In this document: positions 1-8,906 of the stretch, in pieces
Numbering within the stretch: position 1 is the stretch's first letter
How the letters are laid out: each line of letters begins with the position of its first letter
Assembly: GCF_017876775.1 (NCBI RefSeq)
Contig: NZ_JAGIOP010000001.1
Span: 372,001-436,000 of the forward strand
Source of the DNA: Mycolicibacterium lutetiense
GTDB taxonomy: Bacteria > Actinomycetota > Actinomycetes > Mycobacteriales > Mycobacteriaceae
DNA: 64,000 bases
Direction: 5' to 3'
Notes under the pieces: generated by a model
What the model was told of the DNA's origin: nothing
The model's database searches: none
Seen by the model: only the letters and a program-made list of their open reading frames with translations
Program-made: the position numbers and the translations under genes

Positions 1-417
1 GGCCAGGTCGCACCGACGCTGCTGGCGATTCCTGGCTGCGCGGAGCTCTCGGCGGCCAAGATCGTCGGCGAGGTCGCCGGCATCGGCCGGTTCACAAGTG
101 AGGCAGCGTTTGCCTGCCATACCGGGGTTGCGCCCATCCCGGCGTGGTCTGGGGCCAGTGCCGGGCAGATGCGGTTAAGCCGGGCCGGCAACCGTCAACT
201 CAACGCCGCCATCCACCGCATCGCCCTGACCCAGATTCGGATGACCGGCAGCCTCGGGCAGATCTACTTCCAAAAACTGATCGAGACCGGGAAAACCAAA
301 CGCGCGGCGCTGCGCTGCGTCAAACGCCGAATCGCTCGCCGCGTCTACCAAGCCCTACGCCGCGACGCCCACGACCACCAAAACCCAGTCAAGCCGCCAC
401 AATCAGTGGCGGCTTGA
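1..417 (+). CDS. IS110-family transposase, C-terminal part (cut by window start)
   Basis: The reading frame is open from base 1 to a TGA at 415-417, so only the last 138 residues are seen. They hold the C-terminal transposase_20 (IS116/IS110/IS902) region: an IPGCAELSAAKIVGEVAGIG helix-hairpin-helix-like stretch, then HTGVAPIPAWSG and RLSRAGNRQLNAAIHRIAL. This half binds DNA and carries the catalytic serine region in the family. The element ends close to the 3' end of kdpE, on the opposite strand. The DEDD N-terminal half lies outside the window, so whether the gene is intact cannot be judged. Confidence 0.85.
   Translation, partial: GQVAPTLLAIPGCAELSAAKIVGEVAGIGRFTSEAAFACHTGVAPIPAWSGASAGQMRLSRAGNRQLNAAIHRIALTQIRMTGSLGQIYFQKLIETGKTKRAALRCVKRRIARRVYQALRRDAHDHQNPVKPPQSVAA
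391..415. repeat. 10-bp perfect inverted repeat at the transposase stop
   Basis: AAGCCGCCAC at 391-400 and GTGGCGGCTT at 406-415 form a hairpin with a 5-nt loop that overlaps the final codons of the transposase gene. No T-run follows, so a Rho-independent terminator is only one reading. It may equally be an end structure of the IS, which as an IS110 element is not expected to have long terminal inverted repeats. Confidence 0.5.
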
Positions 418-445
418 CATAGGAGCTATTGCTCGCCGGGAAAAG

Positions 446-1147
446 TCACTCCTGGAAGCGGTAGCCCATCCCTGCTTCGGTCAGCAGGTGCACCGGATGT
501 GACGGATCGTCCTCGAGCTTGCGGCGCAGTTGCGCCAGGTACACCCGCAGGTAATGGGTTTCCTTGGCGTAGGCGGGCCCCCACACCTCACGCAACAGTT
601 CTTCACGGCCCACCAGCTTGCCGCGATTGCGCACCAGCATCTCCAGCATGCCCCACTCGGTGGGCGTCAGGTGGACCTCGTGATTGTTCTTGGTCACCTT
701 CTTGGCGGCGAGGTCGACGGTGAACGAGGAGGTTTCGATGACGGGCTCATCCGTCTCGGAAGCTGCCGCGCCACGGCGCACGGCCGCGCGCAGCCGGGCC
801 AGGAACTCGTCCATGCCAAAGGGTTTGGTGACGTAGTCGTCGGCGCCGGCATCGAGCGCCTCGACCTTGTCCGACGAGTCGGTGCGGGCCGAGAGCACGA
901 TCACCGGTGCCGAAAGCCAGCCGCGAAGCCCGGCCAGCACCTCGATGCCCGACATGTCCGGCAGGCCGAGATCGAGCACGATCACGTCGGGTCGGTGATC
1001 GGCGGCGGCGCGAAGTCCCTGCCCGCCGTTGGTGGCGGTGTCGACCTCGTAGCCGCGTACCGAAAGGTTGATCCGCAGCGCGCGCAGGATCTGCGGTTCG
1101 TCGTCGATCACCAGGACACGGGTCTTGGCGGAGTTGGTGGGTGTCAT
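446..1147 (-). CDS. kdpE: KdpE response regulator of the Kdp potassium system
   Basis: This 233-residue OmpR/PhoB-class response regulator has a receiver domain (about residues 9-125: acidic VIDDEP, phospho-acceptor Asp59 in VLDLGLPD, Lys in VTKPFG) and a winged-helix DNA-binding domain (about 135-232, ending LRRKLEDDPSHPVHLLTEAG). KdpE is phosphorylated by KdpD and activates kdpFABC under low potassium or osmotic stress. Its ATG overlaps the kdpD TGA (ATGA), so the pair is translationally coupled as the last two genes of kdpFABCDE. Confidence 0.97.
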   Translation of the reverse strand: MTPTNSAKTRVLVIDDEPQILRALRINLSVRGYEVDTATNGGQGLRAAADHRPDVIVLDLGLPDMSGIEVLAGLRGWLSAPVIVLSARTDSSDKVEALDAGADDYVTKPFGMDEFLARLRAAVRRGAAASETDEPVIETSSFTVDLAAKKVTKNNHEVHLTPTEWGMLEMLVRNRGKLVGREELLREVWGPAYAKETHYLRVYLAQLRRKLEDDPSHPVHLLTEAGMGYRFQE

Positions 1148-3681
1148 GCCGGTTCGTCCTTTGGCGGTGCAGCAAGGTCGATTTCGACGGTGAGCCCACC
1201 GCCGGGGGTGTCGGTCGCCAAGATGGTGCCGCCCATGGCTTCGACGAATCCGCGGGCGACGGACAGGCCCAGCCCGACGCCGATGGTGGTGTTGTGATCG
1301 CCGAGTCGCTGGAACGGTGCGAAGAGTTGTTCCCCGGCCCCGCGCGGCATTCCGGGCCCCTCGTCGATCACCGCGATCAGTACCCGGTCGGCGACCTGTC
1401 CGGCGCTGACCCGGATGGGGCCGTCGGGTGCGTACCGCAGGGCGTTGTCGATCAGGTTGGCCAGCACCCGCTCGAGCAGTCCGGCGTCGGCCATGGCGAC
1501 CGCATCGCCGACCTCGACCTTCACCCGGTCCAGGCCTTCGCGGGTGAATCCGGTGGCACCCTTGCTGATTCCCAACAGGGCGCGCTGCGTCGTCTCCTCC
1601 AGATACACCCGGCGCAGCTCGGGGCGAACCACGCCGGCCGACAGCCGCGACGAGTCCAGCAGGTTGCCGACGAGCGCGGTGAGCGCGTCGACGGATTCCT
1701 CGATGGTGGCCAGCAGTTCGGCGGTGTCCTCGGCGGAGAAGTCGATGTCCTCGCTGCGCAGGCTCGACGCCGCCGCCTTGGCCGCGGCCAGCGGGGTGCG
1801 CAGGTCATGGCTGACCGCCGAGAGCAGTGCCCGGCGCAATTCGTCCGCCTGGGCGATGGCCGCGGCCCGGCCGGCTTCCTCGGTGAGCTCGCGTTGCTTG
1901 ACCAGTCCGGCGGCCTGTTTGGCGACGGCGCTGAGTACGCGGCGGTCGCGGGCGGCCAGTTTGCGTCCGGCCATCAGCAGCCAGAATTCGTCGTCCCCGA
2001 CTTCGATGGCGGTGTCGGCGGAGTCCACCTCGGCGCAGGGCTTCGAGCCGACGCACGCCACGATCTCGGTGGTCCCGTCGTGTTCGCGCAGCAGGCTCAC
2101 CGCGCGTTGGGAGTACGTCTCCCGCAACCGTTCCAGCAGGGTGGTCAGGTCTGCGCCGCGCAGCACCGACCCGGCGAACAGCGTCAGTAGCTCGGCCTCC
2201 TGCGAGGCTTTCCTGGCTTCGCGCGCCCGGCTGGCGGCGCCGTCGACGAGTGCCGCGACCGCTACCGCGACCAGCAGCAGCACCACAACGGTGACCGCGC
2301 TGTCGGGTTCGGAGATGGTGAACGTGTGCCGCGGCGTCACCAGGAAGTAGTTCAACAGCAGTCCGGACAGCAGAGCCGACAGCGCGGCGGGCGCCACCCC
2401 GCCGAGCAGCGCGACGACCAGCACACCGATGAAGAACAGGGCGCTTTCGCCGCTGACCCCGAGGACCGGATCCAGCACCCCGACGATCAATAGGCAGATC
2501 GCGGACGGAACTAACAGGGCCGCAAGCCAGGACGCGATGTGGCGCTGACGGGGGGTGGCGGTCGACCAGCCGAACCCGCGGCGGGCCTGGTCATGGGTGA
2601 CCATGTGCACGTCGATCTTGCCGGAGTGCTGCACCACAGCGGGTCCGATGCCCTCTTCGAAAATCCGCGCCCACCGGGACCGCCGCGACGTCCCGAGGAC
2701 CAACTGGGTGGCATTGCGTTCGCGGGCGAAATCCAGCAGTGCCGCGGGTACGTCATCTCCGACGACGGTGTGCACGGTGGCCCCCAGGCTGGCGGCCAGC
2801 TCCCGCACCTTACCCATCTGGGGTGCCGAGAGGCCTGAAAGTCCATCTCCGCGTACGACGTGTACCACCATCAGTTCGGCGCTGGATTTCGAGGCGATGC
2901 GGGATGCCCTGCGCACCAGGGTTTCCGACTCTGCGCCGCCGGTAACGGCGACCACCACGCGCTCGCGGGCCTCCCAGGTGTCGGTGATCTTGTTGTCCGC
3001 CCGGTACTTGGCCAGCGCGGCGTCGACCTGGTCGGCCAGCCACAGTAGCGCCAGTTCCCGTAGCGCGGTGAGGTTTCCGCGCCGGAAGTAGTTCGACAGT
3101 GCTGCATCGATACGCTCAGGTGCGTACACATTGCCGTGGGACAGCCTGCGGCGCAGCGCCTCCGGAGTGATGTCGACCAGCTCGATCTGGTCGGCCGCCC
3201 GAACGATCTCGTCGGGAACCTTCTCCTGCTGCTCGATTCCGGTGATCTGGGTGACCACGTCGTTGAGGCTGTCCAGATGCTGGACGTTGACCGTGGAGAT
3301 CACCGTGATCCCGGCAGCGAGCAGTTCTTCGACGTCCTGCCAGCGCTTGGGGTTCTTGCTACCCGGGGTGTTGGTGTGGGCGAGCTCGTCGACCAACACC
3401 ACCTGAGGGTTGCGCGCCAGAACCGCGGCCACGTCGAGTTCGGGGAAGCGGCCTCCCCGGTACTCGACGTAGCGCGGCGGGATGGTCTCGATACCGTCGA
3501 TCAGATCGGCGGTTTTCTTGCGCCCGTGCGTTTCGACCACCGCGGCAACCACGTCGGTGCCGCGTTCGAGCCTGCGGTGCGCCTCGCCGAGCATCGCGAA
3601 GGTCTTGCCCACGCCGGGAGCTGCGCCCAGATATATGCGCAGCTCACCGCGTTTGGTGGGGCTGGACGACGCCGTGTTCAC
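1144..3681 (-). CDS. kdpD: KdpD potassium/osmosensor histidine kinase
   Basis: The 845-residue protein starts at a GTG. The order of domains is typical: an N-terminal KdpD domain with Walker A GAAPGVGKT (about 17-25), a universal-stress-protein-like domain (about 240-365), four closely spaced membrane segments (about 380-480), a GAF-like region, and a kinase core. The core shows the DHp motif AVSHDLRTPL, N-box NLIDNALRYAPDG, G1 DEGPGMP and G2 GVGLGLSVARG. It phosphorylates KdpE. kdpD lies 19 bp downstream of kdpC in the same operon, so the sensor is co-transcribed with its target transporter. Confidence 0.97.
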   Translation of the reverse strand: MNTASSSPTKRGELRIYLGAAPGVGKTFAMLGEAHRRLERGTDVVAAVVETHGRKKTADLIDGIETIPPRYVEYRGGRFPELDVAAVLARNPQVVLVDELAHTNTPGSKNPKRWQDVEELLAAGITVISTVNVQHLDSLNDVVTQITGIEQQEKVPDEIVRAADQIELVDITPEALRRRLSHGNVYAPERIDAALSNYFRRGNLTALRELALLWLADQVDAALAKYRADNKITDTWEARERVVVAVTGGAESETLVRRASRIASKSSAELMVVHVVRGDGLSGLSAPQMGKVRELAASLGATVHTVVGDDVPAALLDFARERNATQLVLGTSRRSRWARIFEEGIGPAVVQHSGKIDVHMVTHDQARRGFGWSTATPRQRHIASWLAALLVPSAICLLIVGVLDPVLGVSGESALFFIGVLVVALLGGVAPAALSALLSGLLLNYFLVTPRHTFTISEPDSAVTVVVLLLVAVAVAALVDGAASRAREARKASQEAELLTLFAGSVLRGADLTTLLERLRETYSQRAVSLLREHDGTTEIVACVGSKPCAEVDSADTAIEVGDDEFWLLMAGRKLAARDRRVLSAVAKQAAGLVKQRELTEEAGRAAAIAQADELRRALLSAVSHDLRTPLAAAKAAASSLRSEDIDFSAEDTAELLATIEESVDALTALVGNLLDSSRLSAGVVRPELRRVYLEETTQRALLGISKGATGFTREGLDRVKVEVGDAVAMADAGLLERVLANLIDNALRYAPDGPIRVSAGQVADRVLIAVIDEGPGMPRGAGEQLFAPFQRLGDHNTTIGVGLGLSVARGFVEAMGGTILATDTPGGGLTVEIDLAAPPKDEPA

Positions 3682-3700
3682 AAGACCATCATCCTCGTGC

Positions 3701-4561
3701 CTACAGCGCGTCGAGGGCGATGTTGAGTTCCAGCACGTTGACCCGCGGTTCGCCGAAGAAGCCCAGGGTGCGTCCGTCTGTGTGCTGGCCCACCACGGTG
3801 CGTACCAGATCGGGGTTGAGACCGCGGGCCGTGGCCACCCGGTTCACCTGAAGATCCGCGTAGGCCACCGAGATGTTCGGGTCCAGGCCGCTGCCGCTGG
3901 CGGTGACGGCATCTGCGGGTACCTCGGGCTCGGCGGGTGCGCTGCCGCGGATCGGCACGATCAGGCCGAGGCTGTAGTCCTCGCCGGCCTTGGCGCATTC
4001 CACCCGCACGCCCTCGTAGGTGTTGAGGAACGTGGTTTTCGTTGTATCGCAGGGCTCGTTGACGCTGACCACCTTCGTCGGTTGAATGACGTTCCCGCGT
4101 AAGTCGCGGGGTCCGATCACCGACAACACCGCTCCGACACCGCCTCCGGTGCAGAACGGTCGGGCACCGTCGACTCCGTCGAGCGTGCCGACCGCTGCGC
4201 TGCGTGCGCACACCAGGGTGAGCAGGCTCGGCTTGTCGGGTTGGTCGATAACGCTTTCCGGGCCGAGGTTGCTTGCGCCCGAGGCCATCGGGTCGTAGCC
4301 GGTACCGGCGTTGGACGGGCGACTCTGGAAGTAGCGGGGCAGTGGATTGCCGTCCGCGTCGGTGAACGACTGACCGATCAGGCTGCTGCCGACCGGTTCT
4401 CCGTTCGCCTCGATCAGCGATCCCTCGGCATTGGCGCGCAGGCCGGGGATCTGGGCCACCAGCCAGATGAAGACCGGGTAGCCGATGCCAAGGATCACGG
4501 TGAGTACCAACAGCGCCCGCAGGGCTGCTGCGTGCTGACGAACCAGGTTGGAGAAATTCAT
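3701..4561 (-). CDS. kdpC: KdpC subunit of the potassium-transporting P-type ATPase
   Basis: KdpC is the single-pass subunit that stabilises the KdpFABC complex. The 286-residue product has one N-terminal membrane helix (about 13-36, LRALLVLTVILGIGYPVFIW), then a periplasmic-type domain with GSLIGQSF, RPSNAGTGYDPMASGASNLGP and a C-terminal VAYADLQVNRVATARGL followed by FGEPRVNVLELN, all typical of KdpC. It is longer than the E. coli protein (about 190) because of an insert in the middle, as is usual in actinobacteria. Its ATG follows the kdpB stop by 1 nt. Confidence 0.96.
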   Translation of the reverse strand: MNFSNLVRQHAAALRALLVLTVILGIGYPVFIWLVAQIPGLRANAEGSLIEANGEPVGSSLIGQSFTDADGNPLPRYFQSRPSNAGTGYDPMASGASNLGPESVIDQPDKPSLLTLVCARSAAVGTLDGVDGARPFCTGGGVGAVLSVIGPRDLRGNVIQPTKVVSVNEPCDTTKTTFLNTYEGVRVECAKAGEDYSLGLIVPIRGSAPAEPEVPADAVTASGSGLDPNISVAYADLQVNRVATARGLNPDLVRTVVGQHTDGRTLGFFGEPRVNVLELNIALDAL

Positions 4562-4562
4562 G

Positions 4563-6740
4563 TCACATTCCCGGGAAGAGTTGGACGACGAGATCGATCA
4601 GCTTGATGCCGATGAAGGGTGCGATGATGCCGCCGAGGCCGTAGACGTACAGGTTGCGGCTCAACAGCTTGGATGCGCTGCTGGGCGTGTACCGGACACC
4701 CTTGAGCGCCAATGGGATCAGCGCCACGATGATGATCGCGTTGAAGATCACCGCGGACAGGATCGCCGATTGCGGGCTGTGCAGCCGCATGATGTTCAGC
4801 AGGTCCAGGCCGGGGAACAGGGCCACGAACAACGCCGGGATGATCGCGAAGTACTTCGCGATGTCGTTGGCGATCGAGAACGTGGTCAGTGCGCCCCGGG
4901 TGATCAGTAGCTGCTTGCCGATCTCGACGATCTCGATCAGCTTGGTGGGATCGGAGTCGAGATCGACCATGTTGCCGGCCTCTTTGGCCGCCGAGGTCCC
5001 GCTGTTCATCGCGACGCCGACGTCGGCCTGGGCCAGGGCGGGGGCGTCGTTGGTGCCGTCGCCGGTCATCGCGACGAGCTTGCCGCCGGCCTGCTCCTTC
5101 TTGATCAGTGCCATCTTGTCCTCGGGCGTGGCCTCGGCGAGGAAGTCGTCCACACCGGCCTCGTCGGCAATGGCCTTGGCCGTCAGCGGATTGTCTCCGG
5201 TGATCATCACCGTGCGGATGCCCATGCGGCGCATCTCGTCGAAGCGTTCCCGCATGCCCTGTTTGACGACGTCCTTGAGGTGGATCACACCGAGCACGTC
5301 GGCCTTGCCGTTGATGACGCGCCCGACCACCAGCGGCGTACCGCCGGCCGCCGAGATTCCGTCCACGATGTCACCGAGTTCGGTGGGCACCCGGCCACCT
5401 TCGGAACGCACCCACTCGGCGACCGCGCCCGCCGCGCCCTTGCGCAGCCGGTGACCGTCGGACAGGTCGACGCCCGACATCCGGGTGTTGGCACTGAACT
5501 CGACCCAGTGCGCCTGGTCGAGTTCGCCGGGTGTGCGGCCGCGAAGGCCGTACTCCTGCTTGGCGAACACCACGATGGAGCGGCCCTCGGGGGTCTCGTC
5601 GGCCAGGCTGGACAGCTGGGCCGCATCGGCGAGTTGTTCCGGCGTGACAGTCGACAGTGGTACAAAGGCGGCGGCCTGCCGGTTGCCGAGCGTGATGGTG
5701 CCGGTCTTGTCGAGCAGCAGGGTGTTGACGTCACCGGCTGCCTCGACCGCACGGCCGGACATGGCCAGCACGTTGCGCTGCACCAGCCGGTCCATGCCGG
5801 CGATGCCGATCGCCGAGAGCAGAGCGCCGATCGTCGTCGGGATCAGGCACACCAGCAGAGAGACCATGACGATGCCCGAGATGCCGTTCCCGTTGAGCGC
5901 CAGGGTGTCTGGGACGCCCGGGTTGTTGGCCTTGGAGAAGATGGCCAGCGGCTGCAGGGTGGCGACGGCGAAGACGAAGATGATCGTCAACGAGGCCAGC
6001 AGGATGTTGAGCGCGATCTCGTTCGGGGTCTTCTGGCGGTTAGCGCCCTCGACGAGGTTGATCATCCGGTCGATGAAACTTTCGCCGGGCTTCTGGGTGA
6101 TCTGGACGACGATGCGGTCGGAAAGCACCGTGGTGCCGCCGGTGACGGCGCTGCGGTCGCCGCCCGACTCGCGGATGACGGGCGCAGATTCGCCGGTGAT
6201 TGCCGATTCATCCACCGAGGCAATGCCTTCCACGACATCGCCGTCGCCGGGGATGACCTGGCCGGCTTCGACCACCACGAGGTCGCCCTGTTGCAGCAGC
6301 GGTGCCGCGACTTCTTCTTCACGGCCGGGGGTGCCCGGGGACCAGCCGGTCAGGCGGCGGGCCATGGTCGACGTCTTCGTCTTGCGCAGGCTCTCGGCCT
6401 GGGCCTTGCCGCGCCCCTCGGCGACCGCCTCGGCCAGGTTGGCGAAGATCACCGTCAGCCACAGCCAGATGACGATCAACCCGGCGAACCAGGACGGGTT
6501 GAGGACCGCCAGGACGGTGCTCCAGACAGCACCGATCTCGACGATGAACATGACGGGGTTACGCCACAGCGTGCGCGGGTCGAGCTTGCGCAGCGCATCG
6601 GGCGCCGAGCGCCACAGCATCTTCGGGTCCAGCAGGCCGCCGCTGATCCGTGAGCCTTTTGTCACGCTGGAGTGGCTGCCGCCGGCGGCAGCCACTCTGG
6701 CGTGACGCTCGGCGACGGGGGAGGAGTGAACGCTTGACAT
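4563..6740 (-). CDS. kdpB: KdpB catalytic subunit of the potassium-transporting P-type ATPase
   Basis: This 725-residue P-type ATPase hydrolyses ATP to power potassium uptake through KdpA. The phosphorylation site is DKTGT in [12 protein letters not shown]. Also present are the actuator motif [24 protein letters not shown] and the hinge [18 protein letters not shown], with membrane helices at the N-terminus and after the P-domain. The ATG overlaps the kdpA TGA by one base (TGATG). Length and motifs are complete. Confidence 0.98.
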   Translation of the reverse strand: MSSVHSSPVAERHARVAAAGGSHSSVTKGSRISGGLLDPKMLWRSAPDALRKLDPRTLWRNPVMFIVEIGAVWSTVLAVLNPSWFAGLIVIWLWLTVIFANLAEAVAEGRGKAQAESLRKTKTSTMARRLTGWSPGTPGREEEVAAPLLQQGDLVVVEAGQVIPGDGDVVEGIASVDESAITGESAPVIRESGGDRSAVTGGTTVLSDRIVVQITQKPGESFIDRMINLVEGANRQKTPNEIALNILLASLTIIFVFAVATLQPLAIFSKANNPGVPDTLALNGNGISGIVMVSLLVCLIPTTIGALLSAIGIAGMDRLVQRNVLAMSGRAVEAAGDVNTLLLDKTGTITLGNRQAAAFVPLSTVTPEQLADAAQLSSLADETPEGRSIVVFAKQEYGLRGRTPGELDQAHWVEFSANTRMSGVDLSDGHRLRKGAAGAVAEWVRSEGGRVPTELGDIVDGISAAGGTPLVVGRVINGKADVLGVIHLKDVVKQGMRERFDEMRRMGIRTVMITGDNPLTAKAIADEAGVDDFLAEATPEDKMALIKKEQAGGKLVAMTGDGTNDAPALAQADVGVAMNSGTSAAKEAGNMVDLDSDPTKLIEIVEIGKQLLITRGALTTFSIANDIAKYFAIIPALFVALFPGLDLLNIMRLHSPQSAILSAVIFNAIIIVALIPLALKGVRYTPSSASKLLSRNLYVYGLGGIIAPFIGIKLIDLVVQLFPGM

Positions 6741-8410
6741 CAGTGGATTCCTTCAGCGAGGGGCCCGAGCGCGAGCACGGGCAAGAAGGTGAGGGCGACC
6801 AGGATCAGGGTGACGCCGGCGACCATGCCGACGAACTGGGGTCGATGAGTGGGCAGTGTGCCGACCGAATCAGGTGTCTTGCCCTGGCGGGCAAGCGATC
6901 CGGCCAGCGCCAGCACGAAGATGATCGGCAGGAACCGGCCGAACACCATCGCAAGGCCGAGTGCGGTGTTGTACCACTCGGTGTTGACGCTGATGCCGGC
7001 GAAGGCAGAACCGTTGTTGTTGGCGGCCGAGGTGAAGGCGTACAGCACTTCCGACAGGCCGTGCGGCCCGGTGTTGAGCATGCCGGCCCGTTGGCCGGGC
7101 ATGGCCATGGCCACCGCGGTGCCGGTCAGCACGAGCAACGGTGTGATCAGGAAATACGTTGCGGCGAGCTTGATCTCCCGCGGGGTGATCTTCTTGCCCA
7201 GGTACTCCGGCGTGCGGCCGACCATCAGGCCGGCGATGAACACCGTGAGGATCGCCAGCACCAACATGCCGTACAGCCCGGAGCCGACGCCGCCGGGCGC
7301 CACCTCACCGAGCTGCATGTTGAACATCGTGACCATGCCGCCGAGGCTGGTATACGAGTCGTGGAACGAGTCCACTGCACCTGTCGACGTCAGCGTCGTC
7401 GCGTCCGCGAACACCGCGGAGTTGGCGACACCGAATCTTTGCTCGACGCCTTCGGTGGCTGCTCCGACCGCAGTCGGGACGGTGCCGTGCGCCTGCAGTT
7501 GGAACAGCATCATCAGGCTCACGCTGATGGCCGCGATCACACCCATCACCGCGACAATCGCGAGGCCCTGCTTCTTGGCGTTGACCATGCGTCCGAACGT
7601 CCGCGGCAGCGAGAACGGGATCATCAGGATCAGGAAGATCTCCACCCAGTTGGTCCAGGTGGTGGGGTTCTCGAACGGGTGCGCCGAGTTGGCGTTGAAG
7701 AAGCCGCCACCGTTGGTGCCCAGCAGCTTGATGACTTCCTGGCTGGCCACCGGCCCGCCCGGGATGGTCTGCGTCCCACCGACGAGAGTGTTGACCACCT
7801 CGCTGTGCAGCGCGAAGTTCTGGATGGCGCCGCCGCCGACCAGGATCAGTGCACCGATGATCGAAATCGGCAGCAGGATACGAAGACTGCCGCGCACCAT
7901 GTCCACCCAGAAATTGCCCAGGTCGCCGGTGTTGCGCCGGACCAGGCCGCGCACGAATGCCATCGCCACGGCCATGCCGACCGCGGCGGAGACGAAGTTC
8001 TGCACCGCCAGGCCGGCCATCTGCACCAGGTGGCCCTGAGTGGATTCACCCGAGTAGGCCTGCCAGTTCGTGTTCGTCACGAAGCTGACGGCGGTGTTCC
8101 AGGCCAGCGCCGGTGTTATCGGCGTGCCCGGATCGTTGAGGTGCAGCGGCAGCCGGCCCTGCACCAGCTGCAACGCAAATAGGAACAGGATGCTGATCGC
8201 GGAGAAAGCCAGCACGCTGCGGGCATAGGCGCCCCAGGTCTGCTCGGTTTTCGGATCGGCGCCGATCAGACGGTAGATGACGCGCTCGGCGCGCGAGTGC
8301 TTCTCCGCTGTGTAGACGCGGTACATGTAGTCGCCGAGCGGCACGTGGACCGCCGCCACCGCGGCGATGAGGACGGCGAGGAAGACGATCCCCGCGGTGG
8401 TAGTCGTCAC
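6740..8410 (-). CDS. kdpA: KdpA potassium-channel-like subunit
   Basis: KdpA carries potassium across the membrane in the KdpFABC complex. The GTG at 8410 is chosen because it overlaps the kdpF TAG by one base and has GGAGAGG 4-5 nt upstream; a longer frame to 8539 only overlaps kdpF. The 556-residue product is strongly hydrophobic, with HVPLGDYMY at the N-terminus and filter segments VTNTNW (about 111-116) and [19 protein letters not shown], plus [21 protein letters not shown] and [16 protein letters not shown]. These are all canonical for KdpA. Confidence 0.97.
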   Translation of the reverse strand: MTTTTAGIVFLAVLIAAVAAVHVPLGDYMYRVYTAEKHSRAERVIYRLIGADPKTEQTWGAYARSVLAFSAISILFLFALQLVQGRLPLHLNDPGTPITPALAWNTAVSFVTNTNWQAYSGESTQGHLVQMAGLAVQNFVSAAVGMAVAMAFVRGLVRRNTGDLGNFWVDMVRGSLRILLPISIIGALILVGGGAIQNFALHSEVVNTLVGGTQTIPGGPVASQEVIKLLGTNGGGFFNANSAHPFENPTTWTNWVEIFLILMIPFSLPRTFGRMVNAKKQGLAIVAVMGVIAAISVSLMMLFQLQAHGTVPTAVGAATEGVEQRFGVANSAVFADATTLTSTGAVDSFHDSYTSLGGMVTMFNMQLGEVAPGGVGSGLYGMLVLAILTVFIAGLMVGRTPEYLGKKITPREIKLAATYFLITPLLVLTGTAVAMAMPGQRAGMLNTGPHGLSEVLYAFTSAANNNGSAFAGISVNTEWYNTALGLAMVFGRFLPIIFVLALAGSLARQGKTPDSVGTLPTHRPQFVGMVAGVTLILVALTFLPVLALGPLAEGIH

Positions 8411-8499
8411 TAGAACCTCTCCGGAAACAGCAGCGCCGCGAAGAGGAACAGCGCGATGAGGATCGCCAGGCCCAGGCCGACGACGTTTTCGTAGCTCAC
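8410..8499 (-). CDS. kdpF: KdpF small membrane subunit
   Basis: A 29-residue frame starts at GTG 8499 ([14 protein letters not shown]) and ends FPERF. It is one transmembrane helix, which is the size and position of KdpF, the lipid-like stabilising subunit of the Kdp complex. The stop TAG shares its last base with the kdpA GTG, and the start overlaps the preceding micro-ORF stop (GTGA). The call rests on position, length, the single helix and the PE(R/K)F-type end. Confidence 0.88.
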   Translation of the reverse strand: MSYENVVGLGLAILIALFLFAALLFPERF

Positions 8500-8579
8500 A
8501 GTCCCTCGACCAACTTCTGCACCAGGCCCAGCAGCGCAAAGATCGCCACTGTCAGCACGATGAACACCACTACGGACAC
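8496..8579 (-). CDS. 27-residue membrane micro-ORF leading the kdp operon
   Basis: GTG at 8579 follows GGGAG with a spacing of about 6 nt and opens a frame of 27 codons ([20 protein letters not shown], then QKLVEGL). It is a single hydrophobic helix with a short basic/acidic tail. Its TGA overlaps the kdpF GTG by 4 bp, so it appears to be translated and coupled to kdpF. I do not recognise a named family. It could be a second KdpF-like subunit or a leader peptide. Ribosome-binding site, overlap and hydrophobicity support it, but there is no homology evidence. Confidence 0.6.
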   Translation of the reverse strand: MSVVVFIVLTVAIFALLGLVQKLVEGL

Positions 8580-8906
8580 GGGTTCTCCCACACGTATACG
8601 GGCGCCGTATCTCGGCGACCTGCTCAAGAATCCGCCCGCCCGCAGCGTCCGGCCACGATCTTTATGTCTTCTTTACGGCGAATCGCCAGTCCTTTACGGG
8701 ATTTATCGGGCCGCGGCACCGCGCACCTGCCGAGGGTCGGTGAGATGCCGTCAAGATGACGTCAATGTGCACCGCTGCGGGCGTAGGAATTGCGTAATCG
8801 ACGGGCAATTCTCGGTTGATCTGTCCCTAATCTGCATGGGAAATGTCACCGCGCAGGAGGAGCAGGAGTCATCGACGATCCATCGCAGTGGGGGCCGGCT
8901 TCCTGG
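8580..8906. promoter_or_regulatory. Divergent kdp / kdpA2 control region with TTTAY repeats
   Basis: The 327 bp between the two kdp units hold no convincing gene. Against the GC-rich background there is an AT-rich cluster at 8660-8707. It contains CTTTATG (8660), CTTTACG (8671), CTTTACG (8692) and ATTTATC (8701), spaced about 11, 21 and 10 bp apart, on one helix face. KdpE of other bacteria binds TTTAYA-type repeats, so these are candidate KdpE boxes. An 8-bp palindrome TGACGTCA is at 8757-8764. Promoter hexamers cannot be assigned firmly. Confidence 0.55.

Noticed and set aside
530..2350. Long plus-strand open frames across kdpE and kdpD
   Set aside because: They lie opposite genes with full domain motifs and have no domain or ribosome site; they are GC-driven shadows.
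8757..8764. TGACGTCA palindrome as a defined regulator site
   Set aside because: An 8-bp palindrome alone is too short to assign; kept only as a note in the control region.
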